From Paenibacillus taihuensis (GTDB lineage Bacteria; Bacillota; Bacilli; Paenibacillales; Paenibacillaceae): DNA of 64,000 bases. Position 1 is the first letter of the stretch; each line of letters starts with the position of its first letter. Under the pieces are notes generated by a model. It was not told where the DNA came from. It did not search any database and saw only the letters and a list, made by a program, of their open reading frames with translations. Of this stretch, positions 37,010 to 44,188 are shown piece after piece. The translations under genes were made by a program, and so were the position numbers. The stretch lies in NCBI RefSeq assembly GCF_003386535.1, contig NZ_QTTN01000014.1, forward strand, positions 62,001 through 126,000, given 5' to 3'.

Positions 37010-38629
37010 ATGAGTAACGATAAACGGATGAACCAAATTTGGAATCGATATAATGCATTGAGGGGATATACTGCTCAGTTAGAGTTGCCTGGTGCATTGT
37101 TCCTTTTGAATAAGACAAAAGAGGAGTTTGTAAATTCAAAAAAACCTACTGAGCAGAAAGCTTATGAGATGATGCTTTCTATATCGAATAGTTACGGAAT
37201 GAAAAATCCATTCATGGATTCAAAGGTGTTTTTTAGTGCTTTTATGGCTATGGATGATGAAGATATTGATTGGGAAATGGCTCTCGCATCTGCAGATCAT
37301 AAAGAGATGTTTTATATACCGAAAGTGCTGATTACCGAATTTGAAAAACACTTTAATCAAAACACTAGGACGGTATTGATTCCTGAAGCTGAAAAATTTG
37401 CACCTTACCTTACTGAATTAGTAGGCCGATATTCTGATTGTGAATTCTTCATAACTACCATGAATAACGTGAGTAAAGTTCTTCTTGATGAAATGTTTAA
37501 GGAGCATGTCAATGTAATTGTCGAGCAGACAAGTATCTATGATTACGAGTTCTCATCGAGGAAGTTTGATTTAATTTTGGCGGTACCTATATTTGGAGCA
37601 AGAGAGCGCCGAGTAGATAACGGAGATTTCATTTGTAGAGAATATGAAATGATAGCTGTAGAAAACTTGCTCTTACACTTGAATAGTTCGGGTGTGTTGG
37701 TAATTGTACTTCCAGCTCGGATAACTTTTGCTGCGGGGTCGATTAAAGACTTAAGGGAATTTATACAAGGCATGTATAAATTAGAGGAAATAGCTGAGCT
37801 GCCAAGTGGGATATTTGCATCTACCGCTATTAAGACGTATATGTTTACGATTACAACTGGTCGTACAGAAGATGTAATGATTAAGAGGTATGAGGCAGCT
37901 ACAAGTAACATTAAAAAAAATGGAATCAATGAACTGGTTCTCATTAATGATACATTTGTTATGCTGGAAGAGCTGATGGAAATGGGTAATTGGAATGTTG
38001 ATCATATCTTTGGGATGGTCGATGAAGATTGGCAGCGTTATCAGAACTCGAGCATTAAAAAAGAAGAATTAGGTAATATTGCTGAAGTGTTTCGCGGAAA
38101 GGCGATCAACAAAAAAGATGCTAATGGCAGCATTGGAGTCGTAAATATATCTAACCTTAATAATTATGACATTGATTATGCGAGTCTTGATCACATCGAA
38201 GAGGAAGAACGTAAAGTTGCGAATTACTTACTTAAAGATGGGGATTTATTATTGCCAGCACGGGGGACAGCGATCAGAATAGCGGTTTTTAAAGAACAGA
38301 AGTATCCTTGCATCGCGTCATCAAACATTATTGTAATAAGACCGAATGAAAAACTGCTTTTAGGGACGTACCTAAAAGTTTTCTTGGATAGCCCGATGGG
38401 GAACAAAGTTTTAGCAGGAAACCAGCAAGGGACGGTCGTTATTAATATTAGTTACAAAGACTTGAAGACGCTAGAAATCCCGTTGCTCAGGGTTGAAGAA
38501 CAAAAGGTGATCGCAGAAGAATATGAGCAGGAACTTTCCAGGTATGTAGAAAGCATTCGTCTTGCTGAGGACAGATGGAATGATGTTATGGAGCGTCTTC
38601 AAAAAACTATTATGAATGTGAAACAATAA
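37010..38629 (+). CDS. Degenerate HsdM-HsdS fusion (N-6 methylase-like, probably inactive)
   Basis: 539 aa; GAGGGGG upstream. Residues ~1-330 have the fold order of a Type I/N6-adenine methylase, but motif I (DPAAGTGG in active enzymes) is not recognisable and motif IV NPPY/F is replaced by FDLILAVPIFG. SAM binding and base flipping should therefore be lost. Residues ~345-539 are a single HsdS-like target recognition domain plus coiled-coil end (LGNIAEVFRGKAINKKDANG; VEEQKVIAEEYEQEL). First gene of the RM locus, ahead of two intact HsdM genes. It may be a DNA-reading scaffold or regulator. Proteins of this type occur beside Type I loci but have no assigned role that I know. Confidence 0.65.
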   Translation: MSNDKRMNQIWNRYNALRGYTAQLELPGALFLLNKTKEEFVNSKKPTEQKAYEMMLSISNSYGMKNPFMDSKVFFSAFMAMDDEDIDWEMALASADHKEMFYIPKVLITEFEKHFNQNTRTVLIPEAEKFAPYLTELVGRYSDCEFFITTMNNVSKVLLDEMFKEHVNVIVEQTSIYDYEFSSRKFDLILAVPIFGARERRVDNGDFICREYEMIAVENLLLHLNSSGVLVIVLPARITFAAGSIKDLREFIQGMYKLEEIAELPSGIFASTAIKTYMFTITTGRTEDVMIKRYEAATSNIKKNGINELVLINDTFVMLEELMEMGNWNVDHIFGMVDEDWQRYQNSSIKKEELGNIAEVFRGKAINKKDANGSIGVVNISNLNNYDIDYASLDHIEEEERKVANYLLKDGDLLLPARGTAIRIAVFKEQKYPCIASSNIIVIRPNEKLLLGTYLKVFLDSPMGNKVLAGNQQGTVVINISYKDLKTLEIPLLRVEEQKVIAEEYEQELSRYVESIRLAEDRWNDVMERLQKTIMNVKQ

Positions 38630-38734
38630 AATATTGACATAAATAACACTGTTGTAACGGGAGTGCTATTTAAAAGTCTGAATCTATGCTGAGGCTTCGC
38701 TAACAGTATCGGCCCGGCACCAGGGAGGAATTAC

Positions 38735-41155
38735 ATGATCGGGGCTATCATTGGCGATATTGTCGGTTCCAGATTTAAATGGGATAATCATCGCTCGAAA
38801 AATTTTGATTTTTTAACATACAAGTGTTTTTTCACTGATGACTCGGTAATGTCATTAGCGATATGTGAAGCACTTATGATCTGTAAACGTGATTTTAGTG
38901 ACTTGGTTGATCAAGCTGTCAAATCCATGCAAGCAATTGGAAGACCCTACCCGAGTAGTGGGTATGGGGGGATGTTCTATAAATGGATATATAGTGATTC
39001 GCCTGAGCCTTATTACAGTTTCGGAAACGGTGCAGCAATGAGAGTTAGTGCTTGTGGCTATGTAGCTACTTCCATTGAAGAGGCTAAATTGCTATCACAC
39101 AAGATGACAGCTGTAACACATAACCATCCTGAGGGAATAAAAGGTGCGGAGGCTACTGCTGTTGCAGTCTATCTGGCTCGAAGCGGAAAAAATATCTTAG
39201 AAATTCGCGATTACATTGATAAGCACTACTACCCAGTGAATTTCACGCTTGATGGAATCCGGGAAACATACCAATTTAACGAGACTTGCCAAGAAACAGT
39301 TCCGCAAGCACTTGTTGCATTCTTCGAGTCACTCAATTTTGAAGACGCAATCCGGAACGCTGTCTCAATCGGTGGGGATAGTGATACGTTGGCTGCAATT
39401 ACTGGAGGTGTGGCAGAAGCCTACTACGGTGTGCCGACACATATCAGAAAGCACGCACTGACATTTCTTGATGAGCGGCTCCTGAAGATACTGCTTGAGT
39501 TTGAAAACTTATATCCGGCAAAGATGGAAAAGATTCAGTCTTCAGGGAGCGTCAGCATAAAAGAAGAGTCTGCCGGAACCAAAATAAAAACGGGAGGTAG
39601 AGAAGAAATGATTCAATCAGCAATGGATGCTGCTGATGAAGCACTGAAAAACAGTACTTCGGAGCCAGAAGAAACAACAAGTCAAAAGCTATTTTCTCAC
39701 CTTTTTGAAGCCTGCAATATTTTGCGCGGCCCAATTAATCAGGATGAGTATAAAAGCTATGTAACCCCAATTCTATTTTTTAAACGACTATCTGATGTAT
39801 ATGACGAGGAAACTCAAGCCGCGCTAGAGGAATCTGGTGGCGATGAAGAATTTGCTAGTTTTCCAGAAAACCATCGTTTCATCATTCCCGATGGCTGTCA
39901 TTGGCAGGACGTTCGTGAAGTAAGCGAAAATGTTGGAGTTGCAATAATCAATGCTATGAACGGCATTGAACGTGCCAATCCGGACACCCTTTACGGTGTA
40001 TTTAGTAGCTTCGATGATGCAAACTGGACAGACAAGACAAAGTTGTCGGATGAACGATTGAAAGACCTTGTAGAACATATGTCGAAAATAAAGGTCGGAA
40101 ATAGCAACTATTCTGCTGATGTTATGGGAGACAGCTATGAGTTCTTGATTAAAAAATTCGCGGACTTATCAAAGAAGAATGCGGGCGAATTTTACACCCC
40201 TCGCTCAATTGTAAAGCTTCTGGTTATGCTCTTGGCTCCTCAAGTTGGTGAGTCCGTATACGATCCCGCAGCGGGCACTGGTGGGATGCTGATTGAGGCT
40301 ATCCAATATATGAAGGGTGATAAACTTACTTATGGGCGCATCTATGGTCAAGAGAAGAACCTCGCCACTTCTGCCATTGCCAGAATGAACCTGTTCCTTC
40401 ATGGAGCGCATGATTTTAAGGTTTCTCAAGGTGATACGCTTCGATCGCCAAATTACCTGGAAGGTGGCAAGCTGAAAACCTTCGATTGTGTCATAGCGAA
40501 TCCGCCATTTTCCTTAAAGAATTGGGGTGCTGAACAGTTTAGTTCGGACATCTATGGTCGCAATTTATGGGGATGCCCTACGGACTCTAATGGAGACTTT
40601 GCTTGGTTGCAGCACATGGTAAAATCCATGGATCCTAATGGCGGGCGGTGTGCAATTGTACTTCCTCAAGGTGTATTGTTCCGTGGTGGTAAAGAAGGCG
40701 AGATTCGAAAAGAACTTGTTGAATCCGATAAGTTGGAATGCATCATTACATTAGTAGGTGGCGTTTTTTACTCAACGGGTGTCTCGGCCTGTATCCTGCT
40801 TCTGAATAATAAAAAGCCGAATAATCATAAAGGTCGTATATGCATGATTGATGCATCAAGCATCTATACTCCCCAGCGAGCACAGAACATTATGACTGAA
40901 AATGACATTCGGAAGGTGTTTGATTACTACACTGTTTACGAGGATGTAATTGAACATGTTAAGATCGTCAATTTAGACGATATCCGCGGTAAAGATTACA
41001 CACTGGCAATCAACAATTATTTCGAAAAGAATGAACAAGAAACTGTGCCGCCGGCAGAGGTTCGAAGAGAGTATCTTAAAGCTTTTGACGAGATGGTTGA
41101 AGCTGAAGCAGAAATGATGAAACTACTCCTGGAAGGAGGATATGTCAATGAGTAA
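38735..41155 (+). CDS. ADP-ribosylglycohydrolase-HsdM fusion
   Basis: 806 aa, ATG after AGGGAGG. Residues 1-~262 are a complete ADP-ribosylglycohydrolase (DraG-type): GAIIGDIVGSRF, metal-binding FTDDS, GNGAAMRVS, H-rich VTHNHPEG, and GGDSDTLAAITGG. A charged linker (~263-315) leads to a full Type I methyltransferase subunit. That half has an HsdM_N four-helix region (LFSHLFEACNILRG), EFYTPRSIV, motif I DPAAGTGGM and motif IV NPPF. Both halves look active. Inside the linker, GGGAGGT (39592-39598) precedes in-frame ATG 39608, so a 515-aa stand-alone HsdM may also be made. The stop overlaps the next hsdM by 8 bases. The glycohydrolase would remove ADP-ribose from protein or nucleic acid; its target is unknown. 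Confidence 0.88.
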   Translation: MIGAIIGDIVGSRFKWDNHRSKNFDFLTYKCFFTDDSVMSLAICEALMICKRDFSDLVDQAVKSMQAIGRPYPSSGYGGMFYKWIYSDSPEPYYSFGNGAAMRVSACGYVATSIEEAKLLSHKMTAVTHNHPEGIKGAEATAVAVYLARSGKNILEIRDYIDKHYYPVNFTLDGIRETYQFNETCQETVPQALVAFFESLNFEDAIRNAVSIGGDSDTLAAITGGVAEAYYGVPTHIRKHALTFLDERLLKILLEFENLYPAKMEKIQSSGSVSIKEESAGTKIKTGGREEMIQSAMDAADEALKNSTSEPEETTSQKLFSHLFEACNILRGPINQDEYKSYVTPILFFKRLSDVYDEETQAALEESGGDEEFASFPENHRFIIPDGCHWQDVREVSENVGVAIINAMNGIERANPDTLYGVFSSFDDANWTDKTKLSDERLKDLVEHMSKIKVGNSNYSADVMGDSYEFLIKKFADLSKKNAGEFYTPRSIVKLLVMLLAPQVGESVYDPAAGTGGMLIEAIQYMKGDKLTYGRIYGQEKNLATSAIARMNLFLHGAHDFKVSQGDTLRSPNYLEGGKLKTFDCVIANPPFSLKNWGAEQFSSDIYGRNLWGCPTDSNGDFAWLQHMVKSMDPNGGRCAIVLPQGVLFRGGKEGEIRKELVESDKLECIITLVGGVFYSTGVSACILLLNNKKPNNHKGRICMIDASSIYTPQRAQNIMTENDIRKVFDYYTVYEDVIEHVKIVNLDDIRGKDYTLAINNYFEKNEQETVPPAEVRREYLKAFDEMVEAEAEMMKLLLEGGYVNE
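39592..39610 (+). promoter_or_regulatory. Internal ribosome binding site and start for a separate HsdM
   Basis: GGGAGGT, 9-nt spacer, ATG in the frame of the fusion gene, located exactly at the domain boundary. It suggests two products from one gene, or a recent fusion of two formerly separate genes. Confidence 0.6.
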
Positions 41156-42647
41156 GCGTATTACAATTGAAGAATTGCAATCCTACCTTTGGAGTTCTGC
41201 TGTTCTATTACGTACAAATATCGATGCTGGAGCATATAAGCAGTATATATTCCCGCTGTTGTTCTTCAAGCGTATCAGCGATGTTTATGATGAGGAATGC
41301 GAACAAATTTTAGAGGAATACGATGGAGACGAAGAAGCTTTAACTTGGGAGGAGAATCACCGTTTCATCGTGCCGGAAGGCTCTCACTGGCGTGATGTTC
41401 GAGAAGTAACAGAGAATGTTGGAGTTGCAATTGTGAATGCTTTTCGAAAAATAGAAAATGCAAATGCCAACAAACTGCAAGGCATCTTTGGTGATGGAGC
41501 TTGGACGAATAAAAATCGCCTCCCTGATCGGTTACTGAAAGAGTTAATTGAACATTTCAGCACTAAAACGCTCTCAATTAAGAACTGCCCGGAGGATGAG
41601 TTAGGTCAGGGATATGAGTATTTGATAAGAAAATTTGCTGATGACAGCGGCCACACCGCGCAGGAATTTTATACGAACCGTACAGTGGTACACTTGATGA
41701 CCGAAATGCTAAAACCCGAATCCGGCGAATCCATATATGATCCTACATGCGGCAGTGCTGGGATGTTGATTTCAGCAATTGCATACTTGAAGGATCAGAA
41801 AAAAGAATGGCGTAATGTATCGGTCTTTGGACAAGAAGTTAACGCACTTACATCCGCCATTGGCAAGATGAATCTTTTTCTTCATGGGTTGAAAGACTTT
41901 GATATTGTCAATGGTGATACTTTAAAAGCGCCTGCTTTTATTGAAAAGGGTCAGCTAAGACAATTTGATTTGATCCTTGCCAATCCACCGTACTCTATCA
42001 GTCAATGGGATCGTGAAGCATTCGCTAGCGACAAATATGGTCGGAATTTCCTTGGTGTCCCACCACAAGGACGCGCTGATTATGCTTTCTTGCAGCATAT
42101 AATCAAGAGCCTTAATAAGGAAACTGGTCGCTGTGCAATTCTGTTCCCTCACGGCGTACTATTTAGAAATGAAGAGAGCGCGATGCGAGAAAATCTCATT
42201 CGCAATGATATGCTTGAATGCATTATAGGGTTAGGTCCAAATCTATTCTATAACTCTCCGATGGAGGCTTGTATCATTATTTGTAGAATGAATAAACGCC
42301 CAGAGCGCCGCGGTCAAGTTCTTTTCATCAATGCAGTCAATGAAGTTGAACGCAAAAATGCGCAGAGTTTTTTGGAGGAAAAGCACATCCAAAAAATCGC
42401 TAAAGCTTACGATGAATATAAAACGGATAGCGATTTCGCTCGTGTTGTAACAATTCAGGATTTGGAAGAAAACAACTTCTCTTTGAGCATCCCGCTATAT
42501 ATTAAGCATCCGGGCCAAGATATCGAAGTAGATGAGCGATCTCTGCAGGAATGCTATGAGGATTGGAGAACTGCATCAGAAATAATGAAATTACGCTATA
42601 TGAAATTAAATGAAATGCTAGGGAAGCAGGTCGGAAGTGATGAGTAG
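41148..42647 (+). CDS. hsdM: Type I RM methyltransferase subunit HsdM (second copy)
   Basis: 499 aa from ATG 41148, spaced correctly from AAGGAGGA; an in-frame ATG at 41142 is too close. HsdM_N (LFFKRISDVYDEE), EFYTNRTVVHLMTEML, motif I DPTCGSAGM and motif IV NPPY are intact. It is clearly related to the methylase half of the preceding gene but differs in both catalytic motifs (DPAAGTGG/NPPF versus DPTCGSAG/NPPY). The locus could therefore build a heterodimeric M1M2S methyltransferase. It overlaps both neighbours, as in a tight operon. Confidence 0.92.
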   Translation: MSKRITIEELQSYLWSSAVLLRTNIDAGAYKQYIFPLLFFKRISDVYDEECEQILEEYDGDEEALTWEENHRFIVPEGSHWRDVREVTENVGVAIVNAFRKIENANANKLQGIFGDGAWTNKNRLPDRLLKELIEHFSTKTLSIKNCPEDELGQGYEYLIRKFADDSGHTAQEFYTNRTVVHLMTEMLKPESGESIYDPTCGSAGMLISAIAYLKDQKKEWRNVSVFGQEVNALTSAIGKMNLFLHGLKDFDIVNGDTLKAPAFIEKGQLRQFDLILANPPYSISQWDREAFASDKYGRNFLGVPPQGRADYAFLQHIIKSLNKETGRCAILFPHGVLFRNEESAMRENLIRNDMLECIIGLGPNLFYNSPMEACIIICRMNKRPERRGQVLFINAVNEVERKNAQSFLEEKHIQKIAKAYDEYKTDSDFARVVTIQDLEENNFSLSIPLYIKHPGQDIEVDERSLQECYEDWRTASEIMKLRYMKLNEMLGKQVGSDE

Positions 42648-42826
42648 AGTGCTCTTGGGTGATGTTGATAAAGAGCGTAGAACTGCCAGATATGGACAAA
42701 CAACGTGAGTTGGCGAAGATCTTCAGGGCTATAGAGACAACTAAAAAGACTTACCAAAAACTGCTACAGAAGATAGATGAGTTGGTGAAATCTAAATTTA
42801 TCGAGCTCTTAAAGGGCTGGTTTTGC
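42640..42826 (+). pseudogene. hsdS remnant with internal deletion
   Basis: Begins like a normal HsdS (MSRVLLGDVDKERR, ATG overlapping the hsdM stop). After about 14 codons it jumps, in another frame, to the C-terminal conserved helix of HsdS (VELPDMDKQRELAKIFRAIE...LVKSKFIEL). That piece resembles FELPPLAEQRKLAKALRAIN in the intact hsdS next door. Both target-recognition domains have been lost, probably by recombination between hsdS copies. Confidence 0.75.
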
Positions 42827-42860
42827 TCACTCATATCTCAGATAAATGGAGGTATACGGT

Positions 42861-44003
42861 ATGGCAAAATATCGTTTTGAAGAGATTGCATATAACAGCA
42901 CGGAAAAGAAAAAGCCAGTTGAGGAAGATCGCTTTACTTATATCGGTCTTGAACATCTCGACCCAGGAACTTTGAAAGTAACACGTTACGGTTCTGATGT
43001 TGCTCCAACAGGTGAAAAGCTAGTTATGAAAGAAGGAGATGTACTTTTCGGAAAGCGTAGGGCTTATCAGAAGAAGGTAGCAATTTCTCCTTTTGATGGA
43101 ATTTTTTCTGCGCACGGCATGGTTTTGAGGCCTAGAGAGAATGTCATAGATAAAGATTTTTTTCCGCTGTTAATAAGCTCAGACTACTTCTTAGATGCGG
43201 CAATAAAAATTTCAGTGGGTTCACTCTCTCCAACAATAAACTGGGGTGATCTAAAAATTCTTGAATTTGAGCTCCCGCCTTTAGCAGAACAAAGAAAACT
43301 AGCTAAGGCCCTCCGGGCAATAAACGATACTATTGAGAGCTATAGAAAGTTACTAACTGCAACCGAGCAGCTAGTGAAATCGCATTTTATCGAGATGTTT
43401 GGGGATCCAATTACTAATCCATTGGGATGGCAGTCAAAACCCCTGCTTGAAACTGGAACATGTAAAAATGGGATAAACTATACTTCTAATGAGTCAGGGA
43501 TAAAGATACATTGTCTTGGTGTCGGGGATTTTAAAGACCTGTCAGAAATACGAGATACATCAGTACTGCCGACGATAACTCTTAATTCGCATCCGTCAGA
43601 AGAATACTTGTTACAAAACGGAGATATTGTTTTTGTCCGTTCCAACGGTAACAAGGAACTTGTGGGACGTTGTTTAGCTGTGTATCCAGAAGATAGTTCA
43701 ATAACATATAGTGGATTTTGCATACGTTATCGCTTGGTCATTGATAGTTTAAAAATACCTTATTTACTACAGGTATTTAAGTCAAATTCTGTTCGTCAAA
43801 ATATGGTTGGAAGAGGAGCTAATATTCAAAATCTAAACCAAAAGATTCTTTCGGAAATAAATATACCAATACCACCAATTGAACTTCAAAATCAGTTTGA
43901 AGATTTCGTCCAACAGGCCGACAAATCAAAATTTGAGCTGGAACAAGCACTTAAAGAGCTGGATTCCACTTACAAGAGAATCTTTTCTGAGAATCTCGGC
44001 TGA
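42861..44003 (+). CDS. hsdS: Type I RM specificity subunit HsdS
   Basis: 380 aa from ATG 42861 with GGAGGT upstream. Two target-recognition domains separated by the central conserved helix (PPLAEQRKLAKALRAINDT...LVKSHFIEMFGDP) and closed by a second helix (PPIELQNQFEDFVQQADKSK). HsdS reads a split DNA sequence and holds two HsdM and two HsdR. The N-terminus is slightly short compared with two-domain HsdS proteins. It is likely the only working specificity gene here. Confidence 0.9.
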   Translation: MAKYRFEEIAYNSTEKKKPVEEDRFTYIGLEHLDPGTLKVTRYGSDVAPTGEKLVMKEGDVLFGKRRAYQKKVAISPFDGIFSAHGMVLRPRENVIDKDFFPLLISSDYFLDAAIKISVGSLSPTINWGDLKILEFELPPLAEQRKLAKALRAINDTIESYRKLLTATEQLVKSHFIEMFGDPITNPLGWQSKPLLETGTCKNGINYTSNESGIKIHCLGVGDFKDLSEIRDTSVLPTITLNSHPSEEYLLQNGDIVFVRSNGNKELVGRCLAVYPEDSSITYSGFCIRYRLVIDSLKIPYLLQVFKSNSVRQNMVGRGANIQNLNQKILSEINIPIPPIELQNQFEDFVQQADKSKFELEQALKELDSTYKRIFSENLG

Positions 44004-44188
44004 CATGTAATGCTATTTGATTTCCTCCCGATTCATATTATTACAAGATTAAGCAAGAGATTTTATGGATGAAAAGTTAATTGTAGGAATTAACGTCGTT
44101 GACCAGCTCGAGAGAGACGTTTACTACGAAAGCAAAGGTTTTTCATGTAATCAATATCGATATTGTTATTAAGATTGGAGGCCACTTG

